DNA of 64,000 bases from Nissolia schottii (Eukaryota > Streptophyta > Magnoliopsida > Fabales > Fabaceae). Positions 25,507 through 46,250 of the stretch are shown here, in pieces (the stretch's first letter is position 1; the number at the start of each line of letters is the position of its first letter). The DNA lies in NCBI GenBank assembly GCA_003254905.1, contig QANU01073670.1, forward strand, positions 143,892 through 207,891, in the 5' to 3' direction. The position numbers were made by a program, and so were the translations under genes. The notes beneath the pieces were generated by a model. The model was not told the origin of the DNA and searched no databases. It worked only from the letters and a program-made list of their open reading frames with translations.

Positions 25507-26916
25507 TGAATTTATCACTTATCGGCTTATTGGCTTATCGCTTATCACTTTATTGCTTATGCTTATCCCTTATCGCTTATCCGCTTATCCGTTGCGGCTT
25601 ATCGCCTTATCGCTAATCGGTTATCTCTTATCGTTTATCGTCTTATAGACTTATTGCTTATTGTCTTATCGACTTATCCCTTATCGGCTTATCGACTTAT
25701 CACTTATCGGCTTATTGCTTATCGCCTTATCCACATATCGCTTATCGCTTATTGACTTATCATTTATCAACGCCTTATCCTTTTATCACTTATCGCTTAT
25801 CGGCTTTTTCCCTTTATCCCCTTATCAGCTTATCGCTTATCACTTATCAACTTATCGCTTATCGATGCCTTATCCGCTTATCACTTATCTGCTTATCCCC
25901 TTATCGGTTTATCGCTTATCCCCTTATCCCCTTATCGGCTTATCGCTTATCGACGCCTTATCCGCTTATTGCTTATTGACTTATCCCCTTATCCTCTTAT
26001 TGGCTTATCGGTTATCGACTTTACCGCTAATCGCTTATCGGCTATCAGCTTATCGCTTATCGTCACCTTATCCGCTTATCACTTATCGCTTATCGGCTTA
26101 TCCCCTTATCAGCTTATTGCTTATCGGCTTATCGCTTATCGACACCTTATCCGCTTATCGCTTATCGACGCCTTATCCACTTATCACTTATCAACTTATC
26201 GCTTATCCCCCCTATCGCTTATCGTCTTATCGACTTATCAACTTATCGGCTTATCGACTATTAGTTATCGCTTATCGACTTCTTATCGACTTATCGGCTT
26301 ATCCACTTATTGCTTATTGACGCCTTATCAGCTTATCGCTTATCCCCCTATCGCTTATCAGCTTATCGACTTATCTTCCTATCGCTTATCGTCTTATCGA
26401 CTTATCAGCTTATCTGCTATTAGTTATTGCTTATCGACTTATCGCTTATCAACGCCTTATCTGCTTATCGGTTATCGGCTTATCGCTTATCCGCTTATCG
26501 CTTATCGACTTATCGACTATCGCCTATCGGCTTATCGACTATCGCTTATCCGCTTATCGACTTATCAGCTTATCGACTATCGCTTATCGACTTATCAACT
26601 TATCGCTTATTGACTTATCACTTATCAACGCCTTATCGGCTTATCGCTTATCCGCTTATCACTTATCGGCTTATCCCTTATCGACTTATCAACTTATCGC
26701 TTGTTGACTTATCGCTTATCAACGCCTTATCGGCTTATCGGTTATCGGCTTATCGCTTATCCGCTTATCGGTTATTGGCTTATCGGCTTATCGCTTATCA
26801 GCTTATCGGCTTATCACTTATCGGCTTATCGCTTATCCGCTTATCCGCTTATCAGCTTATCGACTATCGCTTATCGACTAATCAACTATCGCTTATCGAT
26901 TATCGCTTATCAATAA
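25507..26916. repeat. 1.4-kb CTTATCG minisatellite array
   Basis: The whole segment is built from 7- to 9-base units of the form CTTATC plus G, A, C or a dinucleotide (CTTATCG, CTTATCGG, CTTATCGA, CTTATCCG, CTTATCA), about seven units per 60 bases. A longer marker of the type TCAACGCCTTATC / CGACGCCTTATC interrupts it about ten times at spacings of roughly 30-180 bases, and a segment starting near 26440 is repeated near 26715, so a higher-order structure exists. Because the unit lacks stop codons on this strand, all three forward frames stay open for 170-220 codons and encode Leu/Ser/Tyr/Ile/Arg-rich repeats; these are not genes. The reverse strand carries GATAAG in each unit. Confidence 0.95.
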
Positions 26917-27094
26917 GCAAAAAAGCTAGCAGAATGGACTGATAGAACACCACTTCCACATTAAAAAATGGGAGGAAAATAAACAATAAAATGCCTAGCC
27001 ATGTCTTCAAGTGGGGCAGGTCCAAGGTAGTATTTGTTGTTACTTTGTCTGGTGTAGATGTGAATCTGTACAAATTGACATGAGTTCCGTCAGC

Positions 27095-30650
<3,556 letters not shown>

Positions 30651-30676
30651 TCATTTCATCCCCAGCGTGCTTCGCA

Positions 30677-30684
30677 TTTATAAA
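30677..30684 (-). promoter_or_regulatory. Possible TATA box of the DHFR-TS pseudogene
   Basis: On the - strand the sequence reads TTTATAAA about 30 bases upstream of the inferred non-coding first exon, whose donor is CTGAAT/GTAAGA at 30492/30491. The promoter side of the pseudogene is therefore retained, which argues for a genomic duplicate and not a processed copy. Confidence 0.4.
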
Positions 30685-30699
30685 GTGATACGAAGGAAA

Positions 30700-31671
30700 G
30701 GGGAAAAGAGAAGAACAGAGGGAAGAGTTGCAGAGAGAGAGAAGCAGAGGAGAACAGAGAAGATGGTAATAGAGATCAGCTATGTAAAAGTGGAGAGGGG
30801 GGTTGAGGGAGAGATACATTGAACCTGGACAATATGGTGAAGCGGGAATCGTGGAACAATTAATGTGCAATCCTGTAGCCTTAAATTGAAGTCAGAGAGA
30901 GACGGAAGAGAAAAAACTGAATTAGAGGTTCATCGAACCTGGACATGCGGTGTGGGAATAGTGCGGCGAATCTATTTATGGTTGGCAGGTTAGGTTCATG
31001 AAGTTAGCTTTCCACTCATAACTTCCAGCTAGCCGCTTGATTTGTGTGGCTTGTTTTTTAAACACCATTCCTATTTACCCATGATTGTTGTTTGTTTCAA
31101 CATATTTTGTATTTTTGTGAATATTGCCATAGCTAGAAATGTGCAATACTACTACAATCTCTCAAGAATCAAAAAAAATTAACGAAGGAAAAAAAATAAA
31201 AAAAAAGTTTTGCCCATACAGCAAAGATTTGCTAGAACGAATTCTATTTTTTGTTAACGGAAGTGTTTATCAAAATAAAATCTCATGTCTGTAACACAAT
31301 ACTATAGTCAAGTTTTCCCAATTTGACAAAGCAATGTTAAACATTCAGCTCCACAAAAATATAGATTGAAAATATAAGAAATCGAGCCAAGGTAGACAGA
31401 TACAGAAAAGATCAGCATTTGAAAATCAATAATTTTATTTTCACACCAAAATATCCAATATCTTGAAAAAAACATCATAACATTGACATTTAGTGAGGAC
31501 CACAAATATGATAAAAAATGTAATGACTCTCTCCAACAAATTATACTATCTCTTTTGCTCTCAATTTCTAAAACACGCGGGCATCAGCATAATACAATTA
31601 CGTATCAATGTAATAGTCATAGATAGCAACACAATGACAATAGGTATCAACATAAAAAATGTATCAACGTT
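30700..31671. other. Intergenic region upstream of the DHFR-TS pseudogene
   Basis: Two imperfect copies of a segment containing GAACCTGGACA occur near 30820 and 30935. The remainder is AT-rich. Motifs GTATCAAC occur just left of the CACTA end (31642-31668). No gene is visible. Confidence 0.45.
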
Positions 31672-32110
31672 CACTACAAGAAAAACGCTAGTTACTATTG
31701 GATTTACCGTCAATTTTTTTTTATTACCGTCAGCATTTTGGCTTTGTCTCAGTTTTACCGTCGGAAAGCGACCAACGGTATAAGCCTCGATGGTAACTTA
31801 TTACCGTCAGATATCACAACCAGACAGTAATTACTGTCCAATATTATAATCTGAAGGTAATTATCGTGGGGTAAACCAACATAAATGATAGTCTAGGAAC
31901 GGTTCGTACTGAACTGGTTACATTCGACTAAAACAAACAATAATAATATTAATATTTTATTATGTTTACCGTCGGAATTAACTGACAGAAATTTAATGAT
32001 ATTTTATTCATTAATTTTTTATGATTTATCGTCGACTAAAATTGATGGTAATATGTTAATATTTTATTAATATTTTAAAATTATTATCGTCGGTATATTA
32101 TTGTTGGTAA
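31672..32110. mobile_element. CACTA (En/Spm) element end with subterminal repeats
   Basis: CACTACAAGAAAAAC at 31672 is the canonical plant CACTA terminal sequence. It is followed for about 430 bases by many copies in both orientations of the subterminal motif TTACCGTC(GG) / GGTAA (for example near 31705, 31725, 31755, 31801, 31970, 32090). The second terminus (CTTGTAGTG) was not found, so the element is truncated or its other end was lost near the N at 32647. The DNA beyond 32110 is AT-only filler. Confidence 0.75.
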
Positions 32111-32525
32111 TGTCTGACCGTAAAAATAATTAATTAAAAAATTAATTAAATTATTATTTAATTCAATAAATTATTTTTAAATAAATATTTAAAAATATAA
32201 TTATTTAATTAAACAAAAAATTAATGAAATTGTTATTTAATTCAATCAATTATTTAATTCATAAATTATTTATTAAATAAATATTTAATTCAATAATATT
32301 TTAAATAAATATAATGAATAATTTAATATTTATCTAATACAAAAATATAACATTCCATATAAAATAAAAAAATTTAATTAAAAATTAATTAAATATAAAT
32401 ATATTTAATTCAATTAGTGTTTTAATTAAATATAATAAAAAATGAAGTAGAATATATAACCAAATAGTTATCTATTTATTTTAATACATAAATAATAAAT
32501 TATCCTTATAAATAATTTAATATTT

Positions 32526-32766
32526 AAAATGAAATTGTTCAAAAAATTGAATAAGAAAGTTACTAATAATATTCAAATGAAATTATATTACAAATTTTCA
32601 AATAATTGCATATAATATTCTGAAAAGTAAAAGGTGTCATCACCATNAAATGAAATTTTTCATAAAATTGAATAAGAAAGTTACTAATAATATTCAAGTG
32701 AAATTATATTACAAATTTTCAAATAATTGCATATACTATTCTGAATAGTAAAAAGTGTCATCATCA
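32526..32766. repeat. Direct duplication around N at 32647
   Basis: 32526-32646 and 32648-32766 are copies with about seven differences in 119 bases. As at the other N positions, the first copy ends at the N. The divergence is the highest of the five pairs. Confidence 0.8.
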
Positions 32767-32966
32767 TTTTCAGAATTAAGTTGATCATAGAACTCTTCTT
32801 CTTCTTCTTCACTATCATTGTCTACATCAATTTCTTCATCAGTTGGATGTTGTTGGAGGTTAGGAAGTTCAACTATTTCAAGTTCATCAACAAATGTACT
32901 GCTACCGAATGTGTTTGGAAATGTAGACTCAACAATTATAGTTGTAGGGATTGGCTCCAAAAGTTA
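32736..32966 (-). pseudogene. Acidic open frame, possible transposon-protein C-terminus
   Basis: A - strand frame of about 75 residues ends in a strongly acidic tail (DSEEEEEEFYDQ, ENDDDTF) and has no ATG; it would have to be the 3' end of a longer coding region that is no longer visible upstream. Its position inside the CACTA remnant suggests the C-terminus of a CACTA-encoded protein, but no conserved domain can be recognised. Function unknown. Confidence 0.3.
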
Positions 32967-35900
32967 ATATGCTTGATCAAATGCATTGTCTAAAGATTGT
33001 GTGTCATCAAACTCAATTCGACCATGTTAAGTATCATATTTTAATACTTTTACAAGTAAAATAATAATCTTTTTTGCTTTACAAGTTAGACATTATCAAA
33101 ACAAATTCCCCTATTTTGTTACAAATTCACAAAAAGAGAGAATGGATACAATAAAACTAAAATGGTGAATTTTACAGATAAAATCCCATAAGAGAAAGAG
33201 GAGAGGAACAAAAAGGAGAACAAGACAAGAATAAAATTAGGAATTACGCGAAATCTTCAAAAGGGAAAAAATTCGGGATGTTACACCATGACCAGATTAT
33301 TAGGTTTTGGGTTAATCTGATCGAGCTAGGTAGGGTTTGATAAATATGCTTTCATTTGTCATAAGACCAGAGCACCTAAAACTTTTAACTAAAATATGTG
33401 CGTCTCAATTGGCAAAATTAATATTTTTTGATAGTACAGTTCGTTTTAAGGTGTTTAGGTTTTGATGCTGTGAATTACAAACCACTATTCATCAAGTAGA
33501 TCCATGTTAAAATCCACTTTAGTCTTGAATCATCGTGAATAGAAGCACTAACGTGTTAAATGTTAAGGATTAAAATGTTGTAGAAATTAGTAAAATGTTA
33601 ATTTGTGATTGTTTTATAGACTATGGAACAATCATGAACACTGACCAAAATATATATTAACTCAAAAATAATTTTTTGCACTATGGTAACTACCATTTAA
33701 ACAAACAAGTGTGACTTCAAGAGTGGTATGAATGCCACCACTGTTCTTTGTTGACTTTGGAATTGATAAGAGGGAGTCATATATATCATAAGTGTCCTGC
33801 TCTGATTTGCATCTTTTTATTCTTATGTGTAATCAATTACTGCATGTATAAAAGATATGTATAGAAGTAATAACTAATTGAAGGAGTGATGTGCTGGTGT
33901 GAATGCGAGGAGGGTACTCATCTCATTTTCCACTACATGTGTGCCCAATGCAGATACATATACATACATACATACACACACAAATATATATATATATATA
34001 CGCGCGCGCAAATGTGTCTTTTTGTTTCAGATTGGTGTGACAACCACTCAAAAAGAGACATATTAATATTAATTTTTTTCAAATGTGGGATATTAATAGT
34101 GCTTAAGTACTAAACTTGTGATGACAAAGCAGCATAATTTTGTACCATATGCTACATTTAGGGTGACTCATACCTTGGTTTTGGGATATCATTCCTAATT
34201 AACTAATCCGTGTATGACTGACCCTTGCTTTTAAATATACAGGACAAGGAAAACGTGTATAAGTTTTATGGAATTATCATATCTTATAGTTTAAAGTCGT
34301 AATGAGAGTACATGATTCGGAAAAATTTAAATCAGATCTATTAAGTGAGAAATCAGATAAAAAAAGTTAGATAACATATTTTGACTGAACGTTGAAACAT
34401 TGAGTTTATAAGTCGTTTTAAATATATTTTTTTATTTGATTTAAACTTAATTGATGTGAGCTTTAATAATATTTAAACTCATCGTGCATCACTCAATTTC
34501 CGTATTAGTACTCACTTAAAATCATAACATCCAAGATAATCCTTTGAAATGATTTCCTGAACTCTTAAGAGAAAGGTTTTAAATCTAAACAGTACTAATA
34601 CCTATAAAGTTAGGCGATGTTTAGGCTTGACATTTTTATAATCAAGTAATCTTATAGAATGGTCGGGATAAATGTGACAAATTAAGGGTTATGGCCTAAC
34701 CTGAAGTAATTAGCGAGCTTAATTGGGCAATAAATATAGTTTTAATTGTCCTCTACAAATGAGAAACACGTGGCCGCTGAAGAAGGTTGGGTCCATGCTG
34801 GTCCTTTCTCAGAATATTTCGAACTTGAGAAAGGGTGTGAATTTAATGTGAACAAGCATATGGAATTAAATACTTGAGGTTTGTACCAAATCCAAAACTC
34901 TCAGTTGACAGTTATATTATAATTATCATACCCTGTTCACACCTTCTAAGTTCAATTTCTTACTCAATTGTATTGAGCATGTATGCACAACTTTCTGTCG
35001 GAGTTGTGTTTATAAAACTTGAAAAATTTTAGGCCAAGTTCCAACGTTGTTGTGGCTACTAACTAGCTAGGGATTAGTAATTCTGATTAAGGAAAAAAAA
35101 CAATTTAAATTTATATTTGGTGGCAAATATGTGCAGTAATTAATTCCTAGTTGAGGAAAAGAGAAAATATGGTTACAAGATTGAGTGAATTACATGTCTC
35201 AGATCTTAACATTACATAAAAATTTAGAAGCTGTTTGACTTATATACTTCATATATATTCTAAAAATGCTTAAGCTTTATTTTTAGATATATTTGTATTG
35301 CTATTGATAATCACATATAGATGGTTCCCATTTTTTCATCCCCAGATCATGCGTACCCTCTTCTCCACGACCGTTAAGTAGTAAGAAATTCTGATTGATT
35401 TGACAATATGATTTGATAATATCATTTGATTCCAATTTTCTGTGCAAAACTGATCTCAATCCCATATATCTCATCCTTATGTAGAAAGTGCACTGATCAT
35501 TGGATAAATGAGTTAAGCAAAACTTATCTCAATCCCATATATATCATCCTTAAAGTAGCAGTGAATTGTACATAGTCGTAAACATTGGGAGAGGAGAGAA
35601 AAAGAGTTGAGCCCAGTTTCAGGTTTGGTTTAATAATGTGATTTTTTAAGAGTTCTTGATCAATTTTTTAAAAGTTAGTCTTCAAAAGTTATAACAATAT
35701 TATTTAGTAAAAAAATAAAATATTAGGACTCAATAAGCATAAATTATAAGAGTAATGTTTGAAATACATTTTAAATGTGTTTTTTATATCTAAAATTACT
35801 ATAGTAAACATAAACATAAAAGAGAGTAATAATGACTATTAGAGTCTAGAAATGTATTAGTATTTTAATATTTAGATAACACAAATTAGTTTTGTAAATC

Positions 35901-38022
35901 TACCCATGAAAGCTCTCAAGAGCTCATAGCTTTTAAAATCCAACAGCAAAAACATATCTGTTTTTTGTTACCAAGCACAAAAAATTGATTTATACTTTTT
36001 GAGAATAGCAGCATCATCTCTAAAAGGTTTACCAAACCAACCAAGCCTATCAAAAGAAAAAAAAAAGATTAAACTCCACTCATTTATCTTCTCAATATTT
36101 ATGAATAAACTTTTGGAAGAGGTGATTTTTGAGATAATATTAGAGTTATTATGATCAAAAGGTCAAGGATTGATCATTTGCAATCGTATTTCTAAAAAAA
36201 AAAAATATTAACATTACAAGTCAAAATAGCTCTTACATAAAAAAAATACATATATATATATATGTATATATAAATAATATATCTTCTCACTAAATTAAAC
36301 ATACTCTTTGTCTCTTGGGAAAGTGAACACTCAATTTTAGCGTCTAGTTGCCATATGAAGCCGTGTCTCCTTTTGGGACAGATTAAATGGCCTCCATACA
36401 ACAATTTCCCCACAATGAGAGGACGAAAATTTCTATACAATTTTTGTGATGCTGCATCTTTACGTATAGTAATCACTCGTCTCCAATTTTTCTTCTATTT
36501 CTTATCCCTCTAATCACCTACATCTTATCACTTGTATGTGAAAGATAAACACATAATTTTTTTTAAAAATGTAGATAGTGTCAAATATGTCATTTATCTT
36601 CTCTGTGACCAGAAATTATTAGTGGAACAGGAAAGGATCCAGTGACAGGTTTTTTCCCTTTTTTTTCCCCTTTCCTTTTTGGTAAGTAAGGTAAGCTATA
36701 ATTAATAGGTCCATTAAGCTTAACATAGATTGCTTCTTTAAGCAACGATCAGAGTCCTGCTTAGTGGTGCTTAATCGATCAAAGTATAAAATAATATAGA
36801 AAAATGAATTTACTGTTGGAATTGGTGGATATCTATTGGCCAATAATGGTATAAGTTGAAGTTATGTGTGGCAAATGCTTTATTTTATTTTTATGCAACA
36901 AATGCTTTGTTCGATAGAGAGGGTTCTTTTTTGTTGGTAGGTTTTTTTTAGATAGATATATTTTTGGTTTGGACATACTATATGTTTGTCAGTCAGTTAG
37001 AGTTGAAAATAGTTCCTTTTTTTAAATTATTCTTTAACGTTAAATCAAAGAATATATCACTTGAGTTATCAACTTTAACTCCTTGCTAGATTTAGTTAAT
37101 TAATGTTTATATATCATATAGTTCAATTTCATGACCTAAAAGTCATAAACCTGCCCACTTAGTTGAGTGTATATGGAGGTAAGAATCAATACCGTCACGT
37201 ACGTAAGATTGTTCTAAATGTCTCTGATCAGATACAAACTTACCAAATTAGCTTGCTGTCACTTCTGCTTTTTTTCTTTTTTTTTGGTTAGTATTATTTT
37301 CTGGCAATCAAGTTGAAGAACTATACTTTAAATTGAAAAAATGTAACTTATAGAAAGGGAAAGAAGGAAATAAAGAAATTATTAATTACAAAAAGAATAA
37401 ATAAAAGATGGAATCCGAGTCATTCTTCAACAAGCAAGTAGATATTATATGATCTCTCTCAATTCCTGTAATTAAGCACTTTAGGGTTCTCTCAGAGTTC
37501 GAGAGTCAGAGCGCACAAGGTTCGCCACAAAAACCCTACCTTTCTACATTGTCATCATGAGATTCTTGAAAAAGCGCTTAGTTAGCTTTTTAATTAGTTA
37601 TATAAATATTTATTTTTTAGCGGGAAACAACCATTTTGGAATATATACCGTAATGCACATATTTTCTCTATGATATGATATTGATCAAGAATATTATTAA
37701 TATGGCCATTGGTCAATATGTTGAAAGATAATGTATGCGCTGTGATCTCTGTGTACATAGTCAGTCTTTTCGATGTGACTCTGCCCAGAACGACAGAATA
37801 AAAACTTCGCGTCACTACTTTTTTATTAAAGTTAGAAATTATAAATTTGATTCTCGCAGACTCAGACGATCGTGTCTTATTAATGTGTATGTGATTTTTG
37901 GAGCAGTTATTGTTAAAGTCAAACACTATTTTCAATGTTGTCATAATATATAATTTCATGACTTTAAAAAGGAAATCACAACCGATATACAATGTAAATT
38001 AATGGTTCTTTTTGGCTGGTAT

Positions 38023-38055
<33 letters not shown>

Positions 38056-40486
38056 TATATAAAAATTAAATCCAATTCATGCTAACTACACGATTTCTTC
38101 ATGCAGGCTAAAAACAAGAAACTTAGAGATATACACAAATCAATTTCCATTTCTTTTTTAAAAAAGAAAAATGCTAGAAATTAAATTCAAATATGTTGGA
38201 AGGTTTTTGCTAGTTAAGTACTATATATACTTGTGCGATAGACCAAATATCACTCAATAAATTAAGTGCCGATAAGCTTAATATCACTCAAATAGGCAAC
38301 GATGGTCTATTTGATATTAGACCTGTTGAATCTTATTCGGAAGATGTTGAGTCTAATGCCCCTTATTTAGGGTGATAACGGGTAAGGTTGGGTAGGGTTT
38401 TTGGCTCAATTCTAACTCTATTCTTAGCCTACTAAATAAAAAAAAATCTACTTTATCTTATTCATGAGTTTTACAAATAAAAATCTTAATTTCACTCAAA
38501 AAAAATATTTGAACTCTAACCCTACTCTATTATTTACCTGTTTCTTTCTAAAAAATACTATTATATTTAAAAACTATATATGTCAGTTACAAAAAATAAT
38601 TATTTTAGTGTATAAACAATAATATAATTTAAATTAAGAACTATACAATTCATAGAAATTAAACAAAAATAATAATTTTAACACAACAAAACCATAAGCT
38701 ATGCCAAATATTGCAATCTCTATTCATAATTCATAACAATTAGAAAATATAACATTGTAATTTGTTTGATATGTAGAAAAATATCAAACTAAGACATAGA
38801 TAATATTATGCTATACAATCATTTAACAACAACCTAAACTTGTCCATAATATATATAAATATGGGGTGCAGGTAGGGTCGGGTTGGGTTCATTAAAACCC
38901 TAACCCTAACCTTACCCTAACCCTAACCCGTGTGGATAATTATTCATAAAGGAGCAAGTTTTTATTCTACTCATCCGGTTGAGGTGGGTACCCACGTGTA
39001 GGTTACAAATTGTTGTTGTTAACCTTATTAAATTGATAAGAGATGGCTTAATGTATTGTTATACATGACAAATTTTATTAACAGTTGGTTAACAATAAAA
39101 ATGAGATATCGTGCAAATATATATGTACCTAGCTAGCAAATGGTAACTTTCTTTAGGCACGAGTATTTTTTATCTTAAGAATTATTCAGAGACAATTTTG
39201 TACTAACATAAGTGACGATTAGGTAACTCTCCAAATTATAACTCCAGGATTCGAATACATAACATTGAAGGTTAGTTTACTTGCATGGAGTTAGGGTTCA
39301 CTTCTGTTATACAATCAATCACTTTTATATATATACCTAGACAATTGATGTTGAATGCTGATATTCTTAATTTATGGATGATGATGTGATTATTATAAGT
39401 AAATTGCCAAGTCAATTATAGCCAAAAAATTGCATGACTAATTCTTAAAATCCAAAAAGTAACAATTAATTTGCCCTTTTATTCTCATATAAGTTCAATT
39501 TCATCCCCCTTTTCTCCTGAGTTTAATATTTTCCATTTAAAAGAAAAAGATGATCTATATCATAGAAAAGTATTGATCATTGATTCCTTTTCTGCTGCTT
39601 AATTTTCTTTTGCTCAACAGGTGGCACAGTTAGTTCTGATATATTTGTAACCAAGAAAAAAAAAACTCATTTATTCCATCATATATGAAATAACTCTATA
39701 TATATCGAATCTATTTGGATAGATAAGGACTGGATAGATAAGGACGATCAATCATGTCATTTAATACACACGCCATTGTTTTCTTTGCAAACTTTATTTC
39801 TACATGAACTGGAATGTAATCTAAAGTTTCAACACGAATATATTTATCAAACACATAAAGATACTATATACAACGCTTTCTCAAATCCATACCAAATATA
39901 TTGATGTGAATGCATGATATTATACAAGTACACTCAACCACCCATATATTATCACAATTGGAGGTTCCACTCACTCTAATTATACATATATGCATGAATA
40001 TGCTCTAGAAGCTGCCTAATAAAATCCATGACAAATTAACGTCACACAGCATTTTCAGCCTACGGGATGAGAAAATGGAAAATTCTTAGATGCACTAAGA
40101 GTGAAAGGTTTTGTCATGTATTATTCATTATTTAAAACATCAGTTTTTATATTGACAAAAGTTAGGATGACAATTCTTTTTTTTATTACAATATTTAAAC
40201 AATTCTCTTATCACAAAGATGTGAGGTCTATATGAGTCTCACACTTTTGTGAGTGATATTGTTTAAAAGTTATTAAAAAATGTTGTTACTATAACATAAA
40301 ATTTTAGAAAAATGAAAGATAATAATGATTTACAAAATTATGAATGACACAGAAAAAAAGAAGGAAATCTTAAAAGTTTTAACACAAAAAGAGAGAGAGG
40401 GGGGGAGAGAGATAAAGATGTTGTGCCAGGTAGGGCTGTGTCATCACTATATCTACTTTGCCAAAAAAATTCTACCCCATGATGAG

Positions 40487-40527
<41 letters not shown>

Positions 40528-40572
40528 TATAGTGGAAAGCAACTAAATCTATGTGCCCCACTCATCACTCAG
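32967..40572. other. Gene-free AT-rich region with microsatellites
   Basis: No domain-bearing frame was found on either strand over 7.6 kb. It contains a compound (CA)n(TA)n(CG)n microsatellite at about 33960-34010, a TA repeat at about 36247-36262, (AT)n at 38025-38060, a CCCTAA hexamer tract at 38898-38929, and (AT)n(AC)n at 40488-40528. The last few hundred bases are the promoter region of the carboxypeptidase gene. Confidence 0.6.
38369..38935. repeat. Repeat with G-rich left end and CCCTAA-type right end
   Basis: The left end reads GGTAAGGTTGGGTAGGG and the right end ACCCTAACCTTACCC plus further CCCTAA units, which are rough reverse complements of each other, separated by about 500 AT-rich bases. 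Such ends occur in non-autonomous hAT-like plant repeats; here a target duplication could not be fixed, so the class is uncertain. Confidence 0.35.
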
Positions 40573-40580
40573 TATAAATA
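40573..40580 (+). promoter_or_regulatory. TATA box of the carboxypeptidase gene
   Basis: TATAAATA lies 132 bases upstream of the ATG at 40705, so transcription should begin near 40605 with a short 5' UTR. Confidence 0.7.
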
Positions 40581-40704
40581 GGCATGTGGTTTCTCCATGT
40601 CCATCACCCAGTTCTCCAATTTCAAAAGTCGAATCATACATATCGCACAATATATTTCTATATATATTGTTGTTTGAGCGAGCTAGCTAGCTTGATCCAC
40701 AAAT

Positions 40705-44447
<3,743 letters not shown>

Positions 44448-45375
44448 GAATATAATAATATTCAATTAATACTCATATTGGGTGCTCTATAATTTGTGAC
44501 CCCATATATGAAGAAGATTTTGATCTTACATATAGTAATAGCTAATAGTCCATCTTGTCTGGCCAAAATGCCAAGCAAGTACCAATTATATATCTAATGA
44601 ATAAAAGAGAGTTTTGCTTCCATTTTCCTAAATCAATATATTGTGCTTTATCTTTTGATATACAACTCATTCTATTGTCATGAAATATAAACAGACAAGA
44701 GTTAATAGTTCAAGTGATATTTTTTTTAGTTCTATGCTAAAGGACAAGTTAAAAGAGTTACGTTTAACGTTTTCGGAGGACATATAATATATCTAATTTT
44801 AAAATATATATCTATATTCGAGGAAAAAATATTAATAGAGAATTTTCATCTTAAAAAAAATAGTTTTCAAGGAAAGGTAACAAGGTGAGGTGAGTTTATA
44901 AATGGTGAATGGAGGAAAGATAATTGAGGTTTTTTTAAAAATTTATTTTAGAGTGTGTTATTTCTACATTTGTGAATATACACATATTTATTATTGGATA
45001 AAATTTTAATGAGATTTATACTTTAAAGATATCTCATTCAATAATAAATATGTATGTGTCAGTACATATAATACTTTATACACAAATTAGTATAAATAAT
45101 ATTTTTATATTAGATAATTTGGTTTTTAACCAATGCTAAATAGCACGATGTACAAAGAGATGGCCAAATGATGTGACCCATGTTAATAAAATAATGTATA
45201 AAATACATTGACATTTTTTGAGGTTAAATAAAATTAGATTGGTCTCCACTTTAATTATATTGGTCTCCACTTTATTTGTTCTGATGACTCTGTCATCCTT
45301 TAATCATAAAAGAGTTAAACGATGTTTAATTGATTCCACGTTAAGTTTTCTATTATCAACATTCTAAAAGAGAGA
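44448..45375. other. Carboxypeptidase 3' UTR and AT-rich intergenic DNA
   Basis: The first 150-200 bases are probably 3' UTR (AATAAA-like ATGAATAAAAG at about 44597-44607). The rest is AT-rich with no recognised element up to the LINE. Confidence 0.5.
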
Positions 45376-46242
45376 ATGAGAGAGAGAGAGAGAGTGAGTG
45401 CTAGGGCTAGGTTGGCTTTGGCACGAAGTGGTCTTAACTTATTGTATGGTTCCTGTAACAGCCCACTTTTTCCTTAGTAAGAATTTCACAGGAAAATACC
45501 CATAGAAGCCCTTAGACGGGTTAACCGGGTAGAACCCTAAACCCTTAGGACAGACGTGTCTATAGAAGATTTTTGGTGTGGTGTTTGGGAATTCCGATGT
45601 CACTCAAAGAATCTCTTATGGCCATTACGATTTGATGGTAAGTCCAGACTGTCGGAAAAACGAAGTTCCGCTCAGTTTCGGACAATTCTGCAGACACTAG
45701 AACAGCCTCGTTTTGTCCCGTTTAGTCGGTAAAATGGAGCAGAGAGCCCCGAGTCTCTGGAAACCTAACTAGTACCAGGGAAAAGTATCAGACACCTTAG
45801 AATAATCCCACGACCCCATTGGGAAGGTCAGAAAGTAACAAAACCGTGAGCAGAACAGCGGTCACCGGGGCTCGATGGAGTGTTAAAGGTATCTGTGAAA
45901 AATAATCCTCCGAATAAAAATTCACGAATGCCTTAAACCAATAATATTCCCAGGTAGGGGGAAAATAGAGGATCGCGACGGTATAAGCGGAATATTTTTC
46001 GGACTACCGTGCGCGACGCACCGGCACTGCGAGCGAAACGGGACCGGGAGGCGGTCAAAGATGGCAACCAGCACGTGGGGAATCTGATTCCAAGGGAAAA
46101 TAATATAAAATTTAAGTACTATTCATTGATGTGACACTTGTATTATCTTTTAAATTAATTAATTATTAAAGAAAATAGAAAAAGGCAAAATGGTAATTAT
46201 TCTAAGGGGCAAAAAGGTAATTTTTGGAATCAGAATTTTGGC

Positions 46243-46250
46243 TATAAATA
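46243..46250 (+). promoter_or_regulatory. TATA box of the 3.2-kb LTR
   Basis: TATAAATA, followed by a C-rich stretch, lies 790 bases into the LTR, the usual place for the U3/R promoter of a long LTR. It defines the + orientation. Confidence 0.65.

Noticed and set aside
25661-26942. Four overlapping frames of 171-219 codons
   Set aside because: They are translations of the stop-free CTTATCG repeat in all phases.
38898-38929. Telomere or chromosome end
   Set aside because: Only about five hexamer units, internal position, and part of a larger repeat.
39240-39262. tRNA/SINE B-box-like GATTCGAAT
   Set aside because: No A box or cloverleaf could be built around it.
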